Notes: generated by a model not told the origin, from the sequence alone. Positions 44,011-55,184 are shown, counted from the stretch's first letter. The stretch: DNA of 64,000 nucleotides from Chinchilla lanigera (GCF_000276665.1 NW_004955517.1:2590233-2654232), one strand, 5' to 3'. Program-made: numbers and translations.

Positions 44011-45374
44011 ACATAGAACGCTACAAGAGTGTATAGGTCAGAGACCTCAGATCGCTCCTCTGAGAAAGCAGTGCTGCTTACGTTTGTGCAGAGAAGTTAA
44101 CTGTGTGAAGTGGGAGGAGATTCGTTTCTAGTGAGCTTAGTGGAGACTCCAGAGGAAGAAGGAGCAGAAGATGCTGCAGAACAATTCAGGGCAGTGCAGC
44201 TGAAGTCCACCTGCAAGGGGGGGCAGCACAAGGGCCTCCAAGTGGTCGGCAGAGGTGGACAGGATTACAGAGAGGTGGACTTTGCATTCTAAACTGAGCC
44301 CCCGAATTATTGAGAAAAGCTCCGTTAGTAAGCACTGGCCTGTCCATGAAGAGGATCAAAGTCTGAGCATGTGACATGGCTGACGGGAGGATGTAAGTGC
44401 TTGTCCTTTCTAAATTCCTTCTCCTGCCCTGCACTCTTTGCTAACTTTTAAAATTTAAAATATTGCATCTCCAGATGACAGGTGTATTTTTAATAATGAT
44501 TGAGTTTATAAGTGTTCCTTCTTTATTGAGGGAATAAAGTGAACCTCATAGGAGGCTGGAGTGATAAAGGGCCAGGACTGTGTCCCAGGGCTGTAATTCA
44601 GTGTTACTTTGAGAAGAAACAGGTGCTGTACTCAGACCTGTGGGGAAAATAGTAAATTCAGTGCAAGTAAATTGATTTAATTACCGAGAGATTTCCCAGT
44701 CCTTTTGCTATTCCACAAGTCCATATTTCTTACAATTTTACACTGAGCTCTGCCATCTAGAATGACGTGGAAGGCAAGGACTCTACCTCACAGAACTTAC
44801 TCTGTGTACACGGACTGTGATACCCCTAGAGTAAAACAGAGTTTACTGGTCTTCCTAAACTTACTGAGTGTAAAGTATTTCCTTCAGCAGAGAATCTCAC
44901 AGTATAATATTTGAGAAATGCTTGCTAGTCCTATCTAGAAGAAGCAATGCTAGGTATCCCCAAAATACAACTGAGGTTGTATTATGTGGAAAAGTCCTAT
45001 TAAAACAGCCAGAAAAGGCCTGCTTCCTAGAGAATGAATCAGGTGGCAGATGGTGGGCTGGCCTTTTAAAAATAAATGAGAAAGCAGCGACCTTAGAAGA
45101 CTCTATGCACCCAGAATGAGAAACGCTGGATTCAGGGAGCATCGTGGGGTTTTCACAGTGAGGACAGAAGCACACACCTCTGCTCACGCCAGGTGCACCA
45201 GTGAGTCGTTCCCACTTGATTTAAATCTCTTGCCAATTATACAGTAATTGGGTTGACGGTAGTGTCTGTTTTGATACTATTTTAATTCAAAGAAAGGTGT
45301 CACTGTGGATGCAAGGCTAATTAAGACAGACATCTCTTCATTCTGAAAATAAATGCATACCCGGAAGTTGCTAA
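44011..45374. other. Unique DNA, about 1.4 kb
   Basis: No gene or named repeat. Parts look neither repetitive nor low-complexity and could be conserved non-coding DNA, which cannot be judged from one sequence. Frames 44110-44292, 44186-44434, 44897-45187 and 44922-45119 are unsupported. Confidence 0.4.
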
Positions 45375-45432
45375 CAGAGCCTCTGTGTCTGTGTTTATGT
45401 AAAGCTAATCAAAGCTGCCTTTTCTTTTCCAG

Positions 45433-45572
45433 CCCTCTCTAAGCCAGGATCTTCTCCGAAGAGCTTGTCCAGGAGCGGAAGATCCAACTCGGCATTGCTG
45501 GAGTTGCTGAGGACCATGCGGCGCCTCTGGCGTTTTATATTGCTCAGGTTCATTAACTTTCATTGTGCTTGA
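45433..45572 (+). other. Candidate exon behind a good splice acceptor (weak)
   Basis: A pyrimidine tract ending 'ttttcttttccag' (AG at 45431-45432) is followed by a frame of about 45 codons, 45435-45572, closed by TGA. The peptide is rich in Ser, Arg and Leu; it begins LSKPGSSPKSLSRSGRSNS and ends in a hydrophobic WRFILLRFINF-like stretch. The block holds about six CpGs in an AT-rich setting. I recognise no protein family. The alternative is chance. A second 75-codon frame (45614-45841) lies just downstream. Confidence 0.2.
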
Positions 45573-45667
45573 TGCTGAGATTTCCATAGAAATTCTTTCT
45601 TTTCCTTTCTAAAATGCTGCAGAGAGTAATTAGTCAAGAGATTTGCTTGTCTTGGGAGCAGTGGAGA

Positions 45668-45703
45668 CCAGAAGATGACTTGGCTTTCTACTCTAGTTCC
45701 TCA
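45668..45703 (+). repeat. 36-bp exact direct repeat, copy 1
   Basis: Identical to 46356-46391. Begins 'ccagaagatgacttgg' and ends 'tctagttcctca'. Not low-complexity and not part of a repeat I recognise. Confidence 0.97.
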
Positions 45704-45841
45704 GAGTCTTCCCTCTTGATGAATTACTTTACTTTAAAGAATACTTTGGGTAGATTCGATGAGTCACACTACTTTGAGGTATTGTGTTTTAATTTTATTT
45801 GGAAGGATATAATAGATGACCTATTTCAGATACGCGCATAG

Positions 45842-46355
45842 AGAGAAGCTGTTTTGGTACATAAACACCACTCAGGAATGCTTATTAAATTGTTTAATCT
45901 TGTTAGCGACAAATGTTTTCTGAGTCATTTTCCCTTTGATGACAATGTCTTCCTCTGCACGTCAAGTCAAAGATTAAATCCACCAGCTCTGGTTCCCAAC
46001 TTCAAATCCACTTTGATGGGAATTAGCATTATCAGATAATGTGGCACGAGAAATCACATCTGAACACACTGCATAGGAAAATTAACTTTGGTGCAGAACA
46101 TTTATATACATGTCACACTGATGTCGGTCCTGCCACTTGGCACCGACAGAAAACCCTCACTGAAATTTATTTTTCTCCAGCCTTCCTCTTTCATCATCCT
46201 GTAAACTGTAATCTGTTATTAACATTAACTTTGGCTAGAAGAATGACAAGAATGTAAAACCAAAATGCTGTTCCTTTCCCAACAAGAACTGCACATCACC
46301 AGCAGGACCTGGAACGTGGATCCGGACAAGTACAAGCCAGCCATCCTCTCTTCCC
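45842..46355. other. Unique DNA between the 36-bp repeats
   Basis: Non-repetitive; candidate conserved non-coding sequence on composition only. Confidence 0.35.
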
Positions 46356-46391
46356 CCAGAAGATGACTTGGCTTTCTACTCTAGTTCCTCA
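46356..46391 (+). repeat. 36-bp exact direct repeat, copy 2
   Basis: Exact copy of 45668-45703, 688 bp downstream. The flanks do not match, so it is a short templated duplication and not a larger tandem repeat. Confidence 0.97.
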
Positions 46392-47679
46392 TGAGAAAGA
46401 CAGGAGCTGGTGCTTCCCTTCTGACTGGTATGCCAACTTCACCTCCTTCTTTTAGGGAGAATGGTTTTCTCTTTTCCTCCATGCAATTAGAGCAAACTGG
46501 TGCCCTGACCCCAACTCCAGGCACAGCCTCTCTTAATTCTCATTTCCTAAAACAGAATCTGGCGGCCAGCTCAGGTGTTTACTCCTAGTACCCTCAGCTA
46601 TGGCCGGGACCGGTGGCTTGTGTGCTCTGTGTTCACACAAAGGAGGCATGGTGTGTACAGAGATCCATGTGCCCATTACCCTCGGTATGTCTTTTCCCAT
46701 ACAAATTTAAAGGTATTCCTATGTCACAGTCAGACTCTTATCACCAACAAAATAAAATTTATATGAATAACATAAATCAAATATAACCTAAAAACTGTGC
46801 AACTTTTCTATCAGGATACATTCACAAACGTCCACTGGAGAAATCTTGCATTGCTTTCCCTCTAAACTAGTAACTCTAAACACACGGTCCTAAGTTTTAG
46901 GGTATGTGGCTGCCGCTTTAGATCTTGGCAGAAATTAGAACCCTTCTGCTCTGTCTCCGGTAGTCTGGGAAAGTCTGGGGAGAACATCAGGGATACACTT
47001 GTTTGTGTGCTCTCTAGGTGACCTGGGTGTCAGTGGGTCACAGTCCGGGAAACACAGCTCAGATGAAACACAAGGGGAAATGAGCAAGGACTAAGAATTT
47101 GAAAGCAGGGTCTTCTGTCAGGGGATAAGCCCAAGGACACCAGTCATTTACTGTTTCTAGGGTAAACCTTTCCTAAATCCAACTTCCTCACCGGGTTTTC
47201 ACTACAGTATTTAACACTTTGGGGGTTTGTAGCCAGACATGTCCAGTTATTCTCATAAAGCTTTCATTTCAGATATGAGCATTTCTAACTGAGGTTGGTA
47301 ACACATTGCCTGCACCTGCCAGGCAGGTATCAAGTGCAGGTAGCCACTGCCTGTACAGGTGATGAGCATGAAGTCAGCTTCCCAGACGCATGGAGTTCAG
47401 TTATCCTGAGAGATCGAACACCTGTCAAAGGCAGAACGTAGACATCCCACAAAAGATGGAGTTAATGAGCTGTGCTCAGTGCTAGAGCGGTGTGAGGATG
47501 GTTTCATTCTGCTCAACAAGACCCAAGTTCAGCAGTGACAGGAGTTTAACAGCAGCTCCAAAATTTCAGGGGCATGCAGCTCCCTGTGAGTGAGGAACAT
47601 GCTTCACAGATGTAGGCTTTGTTCCCTTCACCTTAGGCACTAAGCCAAGTGTTGGATGGAAAGGAGAAGAGACTTACTG
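46392..47679. other. Unique DNA, about 1.3 kb
   Basis: No gene or clear repeat; a very degraded ID-like match ('gctgtgctcagtgctagagcgg', about 47470) is too weak to call. Confidence 0.4.
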
Positions 47680-47835
47680 TCTCCTCTCCTCTCCTCTCCT
47701 CTCCTCTCTCCCCTTTTTCTCCCTCCCTTCCCCTTTCCTCCTCCCCTCCTCTTTCCTCTCTTCTAATCTCCTTTCTTCTCTCAATCCTTCCCTCCCTTCC
47801 CCTTTGCTTCCCCTTGGTTCCCCATCCTTGTTTTC
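47680..47835 (+). repeat. Pyrimidine-rich (CTCTC)n-like tract
   Basis: About 155 bases almost wholly C and T, starting as a clean run of 'tcctc' pentamers (47682-47706). Confidence 0.95.
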
Positions 47836-48304
47836 TTTCTTGAACATCTTCTTATAAAGTTTCTCAAATCATTGATTCATGTGTTTATTTAAAAATACTA
47901 TTGCCAAAATATCAGCACAGTTTTCATTATGATTTCCCAGAGCTCAGCTGCATGGTACCCGTACAATAGGATACAAAAAACGAGCACAGCCTCTGTCTGT
48001 GAGAAAGAAAAGCCACAAAGACAGAAACAATAACAATAGTCCTACATGAACAACAATAATCCTACATGCAGCATAAAATGACAAGCGAGGACAGTGCTAC
48101 TGAGTGGATTTGGGATGCTGCAAATTGTATGAAGTGGGATGTGGCCACGGCAGAGAGTTCTAGCAAGATGGTAAAAGAGTGAAGGAACCAGTGAAAGGAG
48201 AGGAGGAAGGAGGAATTTTGCAGATTCCTTGGGGGTGGAGGCCAGGTGAGGGAGAATTGAGGCAATTCAGAAATTAATAGGCTCCTGAGCAAGAGGAGAG
48301 AGCA
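47836..48304. other. Unique DNA
   Basis: Part of the minus frame 48062-48424 (120 codons) lies here. It continues into an MLT1 LTR and is rejected as a gene. Confidence 0.45.
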
Positions 48305-48725
48305 AGTGTGTTGTGGGTTGACGCACATGTCCTTAAAAGCTACCTTAAGTCTTGACACCCAGCGCCTCAGAATATGGCCATATTTGCAAGTAGGGCCTTT
48401 GCAGGTGTGATCAAGGCTGTGCATGAGTAGAACAGACCTTTAACCCAGCATGGCTGGTGTTCCTGTACCAGAGGTACAGAGTAAAGCCTCTGTGTGAAGA
48501 CAAAGGGAGAGACTGCAGTTAGGCCTCCGCATCCAGGAATGTCTGGGATGCCAGGAGAGGCAGGGAGGACCTCTCCTCTGGAGACTTTCGAGTCGGCTGA
48601 TCACACCAACAGCTAGAATTTGGACATCTGACCTCCACGACTGTGAGAGAATAAATTTTGGTTGTTTGAAGCCATCTGGTTGTTGGAATTTGCTACGCAG
48701 TGCTGGGAACCTTACAGGAGTATGA
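48305..48725 (+). mobile_element. MLT1-type ERVL-MaLR LTR
   Basis: Sense MLT1: 'cctcagaatatggccatatttgcaagtagggcctttgcaggtgtgatcaagg', 'agacaaagggagagactgcag', 'ggacatctgacctccacgactgtgagagaataaattttggttgtttgaagcca' and the end 'ttgttggaatttgctacgcag..ggaac'. Complete apart from point changes and one or two indels. Confidence 0.9.
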
Positions 48726-48765
48726 AATATGGTAGATCAGGCTGTGAACATGGGCCTGCAGATTT

Positions 48766-49090
48766 TTTTTTTCATATAGTTAAGTTTATTGTTACATTTT
48801 AGATATATATAATGATCTTACTTATCTTAGGGAATTTGGACCTGTACACGGTATATTTTGATTTCTCTGCTTTTCCCAATTCCCTCTCCTCCCTTCAACC
48901 CATCTTCCCCTCAAATATCAGGGTCTGATACTTTGGGATCCCTATCGGTGCCCACTGATATAAATAAATCTGCCTCCAAATCCTGGGTGAAGTTTCAGTG
49001 TTTCTCCTTGTTGGTGCACCTAGACCTGCCTCAGGTTTGTCCTTCTTTATAGGCCTGGGAGATCTTATGGAAGGTCTCAGGAGCAATTGT
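48766..49090 (-). mobile_element. Possible LINE-1 3' UTR (antisense)
   Basis: An 11-T run, then 'catatagttaagtttattgttacattttag' and a pyrimidine-rich 'ttcccaattccctctcctcccttcaacccatcttcccctc' look like an antisense LINE-1 tail. No coding part is recognisable. Confidence 0.4.
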
Positions 49091-49671
49091 AAACCAAATA
49101 GTCTTTATTGTTTGTGTTTATTTGTTCTTGTTGCTTGCTGCTGTTGTTTTTAGCAGAGGCAACTGCGGCTGGGCAGTCTGTGACGGGATTAGACATGCTT
49201 TTCAAACTGGTCAGGGGAACTCATTAGCAAATGAATTGGAAGGTGATGAGAACGATAAGAAACCAACCTTCCAGGTCATTGGTGTTTCAAAACAGCCACT
49301 GAATTAAATCACCAGCTTCTTTCCAGCTGCCCTAGATCATTGTTTTCAGTAACACAGGACCTCTGAGACGACGTTTCCAGCTCTGTCCCAAGGAACACTG
49401 TTTCTAAGAAACCCATTTAAGAAAATGGTTCAGGGTCAGAATAAGGCTTGGAAGTCCTATGTTTCTTGAGAGCTTCCTCTTGGGAAATCATAATATGCTT
49501 TAACATAGCAAAGTCTGGGATTCTGGCAATAAAGACAGTGGTTAGGCACAATTCTCAAATGTGTTTGATTATGAAATATAGTAGGGCCAAACCAACTTCA
49601 GAAGTAGGAATACCTGTTAACACTCTAAAGCATTCACTTTTGGAAATGAGGAGATGTTTTTAAAAATAATC
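49091..49671. other. Unique DNA
   Basis: Nothing recognised; frames 49122-49307 and 49448-49663 are unsupported. Confidence 0.4.
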
Positions 49672-49858
49672 TTTGTAGTCAGGCATGGGAGTACACAGTT
49701 GTAATTCAAGCACTCTGGGAGGCTGAGGCAGGAGGATGGCAAGTTGGAGTACAGCCTGGGTCACTTAGTGACTCAGTGAGATCCTGTCTCAAAAAATAAA
49801 AAATAAGAAAAAAAAAGCTCAGTATGAAGGCCCTAGGTTCAAGTCCCATTACCCCCCC
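49672..49858 (+). mobile_element. B1-dID dimeric SINE
   Basis: B1 body ('gtcaggcatgggagtacacagttgtaattcaagcactctgggaggctgaggcaggagg..cagtgagatcctgtctc'), an A-rich linker, then the ID 3' half only ('agctcagtatgaaggccctaggttcaagtccc'). The ID half is truncated relative to a complete dimer. Confidence 0.85.
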
Positions 49859-50172
49859 AAAAACAAAAAAAAACTAAAACCAACTTTCCAAACCCTTACC
49901 CAACTTTTAGGACAATGAAATTCTACACAATATTTATTGTAAATCTTGCTGTACAGTTTTTTTCTTTGCTGTGTTGGCCCACTGGGGGGTAGCTGTTTAC
50001 TACCTGTGAAATTATCATTATTTTGAAGCTCACATCTTCCTTCCCTTTCTCCTCTCCCACCTGATTCTCATTTGAAAGACGTGCACTCAAGAAATTCTAA
50101 AAGCTAGATGCGAAGAAAATATTTACGAACCACTTTTAAAACCATGATATGTGCAAACATGATTTGAAATTC
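49859..50172. other. Unique DNA
   Basis: A-rich start, then nothing recognised. Confidence 0.4.
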
Positions 50173-50538
50173 ATAGCTATTATGGTTTGTGTCTGGATGT
50201 GCCCCCAAAGCCTCATGCTGTCATGGGGCAGGCTTCTAGAGTTTATGATTGATTCATGGGTATAGTGCTACCCCTGCCCCAGGGCAGGTAGTTTGCATAT
50301 AATGTAAGGGAGGGAAAGAGGCTGCTTGCCTCCGCTCCTCCCCTTGTGCTGTTGCTGCTTTTGCTATGCCCCAGCATCATGACCTGTCGCCCTCTGCCAT
50401 GTGCCACTTTGCCTTGGAGCCAGCCAATTACTGACTGAAACCTCCACAAACTGTGAGCTAAATAAACCTTTCCTTCCTGAATTCTGGGTATCGGGTATTT
50501 TGTCCCAGCAGCAAGAGAAAAGTAACTAAGACAATAGC
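50173..50538 (+). mobile_element. ERVL-MaLR solo LTR with 5-bp target-site duplication
   Basis: LTR body 50178-50533 (356 bp) is flanked by 'atagc' at 50173-50177 and 50534-50538. It starts 'tattatggtttgtgtctgg' (one change from TGTTATGG) and ends 'gtaactaagaca', with 'tttgcatataatgtaaggg' and 'aaataaacctttccttcc'. Same family as 32455-32800, 52218-52414 and 61467-63718. The minus frame 50243-50449 is an artefact. Confidence 0.95.
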
Positions 50539-51492
50539 CCTAAACTTTAAACTTTTGGTTGTTATGATCTATGTAAAGATGTAATATGACATAGGAAGGG
50601 ATTTGGTACTCTCATTTTGCTTAGGGGAGTACATCCAAGCCACGCACCGACTGGGGCACACAGCTGGAAGGAAGGAGGTCAGGGTTTCCCTTCCAATCAG
50701 ATTTTGTTTGAAATGTATCTTCCGGGGACTTAAGTAAACACCCGAAGCTTCTGACATGTAAATCCAGACATTTATAGTTACTTTAAAGGAAATGTAATGA
50801 ACTCAACCATCTCAAGCACTTATCCCTTCTTTGTGAGCAAAACTAATCAAGTCAACTTATAAAAATGGGGAGAGAAAACCTATGAATAGTAAAAATAATC
50901 CCCTATAATTGGTGTTTTATGCCCTCATTCTCCAGGTACCGTGTAAATAATGACCTTGAAGTTACCAAAAACATCGTCTCTCTCGACGTTTTTAAATATT
51001 CATTATGAATTCTCCACTCTTGGTGGAAGACTGCCTCCTTTTAACAATAAGAAGTTAGGAGAGCGTCTCTGAAATGTACCTGCCTCGGCTCTTCCCTTTG
51101 TTCACTCTGCCTGCCCTGCCCCAGGCGTCTGCGGGTGCAGGAGAAAGATCGTGCCAATCACTGCTGTGCATCAGAGACAGGAAAGCAGAGGCGGCTCTCC
51201 CTGCTCTGCGTATTCCCTCCCGGGCCTCCTCAGACACTAGCGAACGAATTTAGGAAAGGAGCTCTCCCTCGCTGTACCTGTTTTCAGCCTGGATTCTGCC
51301 CTGCAGCACTGGCCTTTCAGACAGGGAGAGACAAAGTGGAAAGGAGATGGCGGCAGTGCAGGCGACCCCAAGGAAGCCAGAGCGGGACCAGGGGTGAGGT
51401 CCCCCGAGGCAGGACACAGCCCTCCTCACCCGCGCTCAGCAGGAGGGACGACACTCTCTTTTAAAATGTTTCTATGCTGAAAGAAACTGTCA
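50539..51492. other. Unique DNA, GC-richer towards the assembly gap
   Basis: From about 51060 to 51440 the GC and CpG content rises ('gagatggcggcagtgcaggcgacc', 'cacccgcgctcagc'). This may be the edge of a GC-rich element hidden by the gap. The plus frame 51135-51464 (109 codons) has no domain. Confidence 0.4.
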
Positions 51493-52217
51493 NNNNNNNN
51501 NNNNNNNNNNNNNNNNNNNNNNNNNNNNNNNNNNNNNNNNNNNNNNNNNNNNNNNNNNNNNNNNNNNNNNNNNNNNNNNNNNNNNNNNNNNNNNNNNNNN
51601 NNNNNNNNNNNNNNNNNNNNNNNNNNNNNNNNNNNNNNNNNNNNNNNNNNNNNNNNNNNNNNNNNNNNNNNNNNNNNNNNNNNNNNNNNNNNNNNNNNNN
51701 NNNNNNNNNNNNNNNNNNNNNNNNNNNNNNNNNNNNNNNNNNNNNNNNNNNNNNNNNNNNNNNNNNNNNNNNNNNNNNNNNNNNNNNNNNNNNNNNNNNN
51801 NNNNNNNNNNNNNNNNNNNNNNNNNNNNNNNNNNNNNNNNNNNNNNNNNNNNNNNNNNNNNNNNNNNNNNNNNNNNNNNNNNNNNNNNNNNNNNNNNNNN
51901 NNNNNNNNNNNNNNNNNNNNNNNNNNNNNNNNNNNNNNNNNNNNNNNNNNNNNNNNNNNNNNNNNNNNNNNNNNNNNNNNNNNNNNNNNNNNNNNNNNNN
52001 NNNNNNNNNNNNNNNNNNNNNNNNNNNNNNNNNNNNNNNNNNNNNNNNNNNNNNNNNNNNNNNNNNNNNNNNNNNNNNNNNNNNNNNNNNNNNNNNNNNN
52101 NNNNNNNNNNNNNNNNNNNNNNNNNNNNNNNNNNNNNNNNNNNNNNNNNNNNNNNNNNNNNNNNNNNNNNNNNNNNNNNNNNNNNNNNNNNNNNNNNNNN
52201 NNNNNNNNNNNNNNNNN
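51493..52217. other. Assembly gap (725 N)
   Basis: Continuous run of N. All long frames across it (51426-52379) consist of unknown residues and carry no information. The sequence to the right is an LTR cut off by the gap. Confidence 1.
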
Positions 52218-52414
52218 TGGCAGAACACAGCAAAGCAACAAGCACACACACCAGGGAGGAAATGGCCAGAAGCAGCCTCTTCCTCTCCCTTACATATGCA
52301 AACTACCTACCCCAGGGCAGGTGTAGCTCTCACACCCACAATCAATCAAACTCTAAAAGCCTGCCCCATGGCCGCATGAGGCTTTGGGGGGACACCCAGA
52401 CACAAACCATAACA
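52218..52414 (-). mobile_element. ERVL-MaLR LTR, truncated by the gap
   Basis: Antisense LTR, 5' half only: 'atatgcaaactacctaccccagggcagg', 'gcatgaggctttggggggacacccagacacaaaccataaca'. Its 5' end (52414) abuts a B1 that starts in mid-element, so the LTR probably inserted into that B1. Confidence 0.92.
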
Positions 52415-52522
52415 ACAGGGACTCACTGTATAACCCAAACTGGCCTTGAACTCATGGTGATCCTCCTGCCTCAGCCTCCTAAGGGCTGGGATTACACGTG
52501 TGCACAACCACACCCAGCTCCA
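52415..52522 (-). mobile_element. B1 SINE, partial
   Basis: Antisense B1 beginning inside the element ('acagggactcactgtataacccaaactggcc') and running to 'gtgcacaaccacacccagctcc'. The missing T-rich side should lie on the far side of the LTR, inside the gap. Confidence 0.9.
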
Positions 52523-52879
52523 AGTATAATTTCATCCAAATTAAACAGGAACAATGCTATCTGGAGACATCTTGACTTAGCTCTCTCCATCTAGCCCCCA
52601 CCAGCTTGATTTCTTTGCTCTGCTGGGAGAAGTATACAGATAACCTCCCATCTGAGCCAAACTCAAAAAGCACATTTCAGTCTGTGTTTTCTCACCTCAG
52701 AACCCAGAGGAATCCTGGTGAATACCTAGGGAGCTGCCTCACAGTGCTGCTGTTCTCCTGATAAGAAGAAACACCACAGACGTTGCTATCCTCCCCACAA
52801 ATCAGAAAACAGCTTTATGGAGAGAAATATTGAGGAACAGAAGAAAAACAATGGTATGTGGTCATCAGGATCCCACCAC
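52523..52879. other. Unique DNA
   Basis: Nothing recognised. Confidence 0.4.
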
Positions 52880-53040
52880 TGGTTTGCAGGACAAACTTGG
52901 GCAGATTTCTTCATCTTTTTCTCATCTGTAAACCAAGAGTGACAATATGTACTGAGAGCATTGTTGGGAGAAGCACGTGAGGTTTTACAAAGCATCTTCC
53001 CTACTGCTGGCACCTGGGAGCCCTGCGCCTGCACCCTCTG
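52880..53040 (+). mobile_element. MIR SINE
   Basis: 'acttgggcagatttcttcatctttttctcatctgtaaacc', 'gcattgttgggagaagcacgtgag' and 'ctgctggcacc' follow the MIR sense order. Confidence 0.65.
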
Positions 53041-53764
53041 CTTCCTTTTTCTCTCCTCTGGCCCCTCTGAGCACAGCATCCACTCTAGAGCAGTTTCAGT
53101 AGCCGCATACCTCCTATATGCCGGAGGGAACGCTCTTTGTGAAAGTTTAACCTGAGAGAATTTGTCACCTCAAATCAGTCTTATATCCAGGGTTGGCTAA
53201 AATGCCACAATAGCAAAGAGGGGAGGAATAGAACAAACAGCACATGTGGTAGATTTTCCAGTGCAGAAAAAATAAAACAGAATAAAATGCCTTTATTGCG
53301 GGCACAGAGAAGACCATAGTAGGAAAAGAGGGACATGGAGCTTCTAAAGGCCTGGCCTAGGGTTAAAGGTTAAATAGCCCCAGACTGGGGGCAGGGTTTA
53401 GGAGGCAGACCACCTGACATGGCAGACCAGAGTTGGGCAGGAGCATGGGAAAAGGAAATCAGATACTACAAAAAGGGAAGTAGGAAGTTGTAATTTGACT
53501 CAGAGAAGAAGGGTGGAGCTTAGTACATGAGCTCCAGTGGGCAGTGCCATAGGGACTCCGCAGGAATTACAGCGAGGTGAGAAACCCATCAACATGAACT
53601 CCGTAGGATGTCATGGAGGGGCTGAGGCCACGAATAAGAGCTGTGGTAGGCTGAAGTGTTCAGCTCTGCGTGTAGACCACATCCATTCCTCTGTTTCCCA
53701 CAGATACAAGGGTCATGGGGATACTAGACAAAGCAGAGAGGCAAGCAAATGGGGTGATTAACAC
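53041..53764. other. Unique DNA
   Basis: No repeat or exon recognised; frame 53537-53761 is unsupported. Confidence 0.4.
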
Positions 53765-54012
53765 CGAGGGTCTGGAGACAAACAGAATTATGGCCTGTTC
53801 CCAGCTCCACCCTGTACTGGCTGTGCAGTCTTAAGTAAGCCTTTTAAACTCTGTGAGCTCCAATTCTCTCATCTGTGTAAAGGGGGTGATATAATGTATC
53901 TAATCTATGGGGGTTGCTGTTGTGAATATAAATATTGTAGAGAATACATGGTGTTCTGCATTGGATCAGTCAAGCAGCACCTGTTCAATAAAGGTTATCA
54001 ATTATTAGTGCC
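53765..54012 (+). mobile_element. MIR SINE, near full length
   Basis: 'ggtctggagacaaacag', 'ccagctccaccctgtactggctgtgcagtcttaagtaagcc..ctctgtgagctccaattctctcatctgtgtaaagggggtgat', 'ggttgctgttgtgaatat' and 'aataaaggttatcaattatta'. All parts of MIR are in order. Confidence 0.88.
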
Positions 54013-54443
54013 TTTCTCTCCCTAGACACTTAAAGTCAAGTGTGATTCACTCCTAATCACAGAGCTTCAGCCTTCCGGGGCTTAAAATGCATCGCAAGAG
54101 TCTGATGCTTGGCCACAGAAACAAACGAAAGGGGAATTGCTCATCTGTGATGAGCCGTCCTCCTCCATTAAGCAGTCAGGAAGTGATCTGTGGGCATCAG
54201 CAGGGTGGGACCAGGTCTGCCTTCTTCACACTCCACGTGTGAGCTTTGGAAAGCATGCTCATTTTAGCTCGTCAGCTTCCTTGTAGCGCAAAACCAAGTG
54301 ACACAGCCGTATAACCAAAGGGAACGTTACAGCACTGTACTGCCTTTGTGCCTGCCCATTGGCTAGTGTACAATGGAGATAACAGTACTTTCCAGGGTAG
54401 TTCTTTTTCATATATCCTTATTTACAAATGCTTTGTTTCCATT
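54013..54443. other. Unique DNA
   Basis: Nothing recognised. Confidence 0.4.
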
Positions 54444-54556
54444 TTTAGGAAGCCCAGATTTCTGGTAAGTAACAAGTATTTAAAATGAAATCTTTAGGAA
54501 GATTTAGGAAGCCCAGATTTCTGTTAAGTGACAAGTATTTAAAATGAAATCTTTCA
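54444..54556 (+). repeat. 59-bp tandem duplication
   Basis: Copy 1 begins at 54444 and copy 2 at 54503, both reading 'tttaggaagcccagatttct' first. They match through 'aagtatttaaaatgaaatcttt' with two substitutions. Copy 1 carries a consensus-like splice acceptor and donor around a 16-nt block (54449-54464, then GTAAGT). In copy 2 the donor G is changed to T. Confidence 0.95.
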
Positions 54557-54672
54557 GATATAACAATAATTTTCTGCGTAAAAATTAAGTACTTTATTCA
54601 GAGGATTCTGTTTTTCTTTACTCCATGGTGATACTGATGGGAAGCCATGATTTCATCATTGGACATTATATC
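54557..54672. other. Unique DNA
   Basis: Nothing recognised. Confidence 0.4.
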
Positions 54673-54787
54673 AAGATTGGATGTGGGGCTAGGGATTTAG
54701 CTCAGTGGCACAGCACCTGCCTGACAAGCGCAAGGTCGTGAGTTTGAGTCCCGGTACCGGAAAAAAAAAAAAAAAAAGATTGGATGT
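54673..54787 (+). mobile_element. ID SINE with 12-bp target-site duplication
   Basis: ID body from 54685 ('ggggctagggatttagctc') to a 17-18 A tail, flanked by 'aagattggatgt' at 54673-54684 and 54776-54787. The perfect flanks and pure tail suggest it is one of the younger insertions here. Confidence 0.96.
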
Positions 54788-55184
54788 CTCAGCTCCCATG
54801 TGGAACAGAACAAGATCAGCAAATAAGTGTGACATTGAAGGAAACCAAAGGGAAATGCCTCTTACAATACACCTGTGTTTCCCAGCTCTTCCAGCTGAGA
54901 AAAAAGACCACTGAGGAAGAAAACTGAAGACTGAGCTTAAAATCAAGTGGGTTGCTGCTGCTGATCCTGGCTAGATGTTCCAGTAGTGAACAACTGAAAA
55001 TATTTTCATAATTTGACATTATTTTTAGCAGTCAAATGTAGATATACATGTTATGCAAATTTTATATTTGTAAATATTATATGTAATGTCACTGGAATAC
55101 TGTGAAATTATATAACTGTCAATTATATAATCATATAATTGATAAAATTTAAGTTAAAATGCTTCTAGGTTTTGCATAAAAATA
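54788..55184. other. AT-rich unique DNA
   Basis: Nothing recognised. Confidence 0.4.

Noticed and set aside
48062..48424. 120-codon minus frame
   Set aside because: Its start lies in an MLT1 LTR and it has no domain.
51426..52379. Frames of 250-300 codons
   Set aside because: They are made of unknown residues across the assembly gap.
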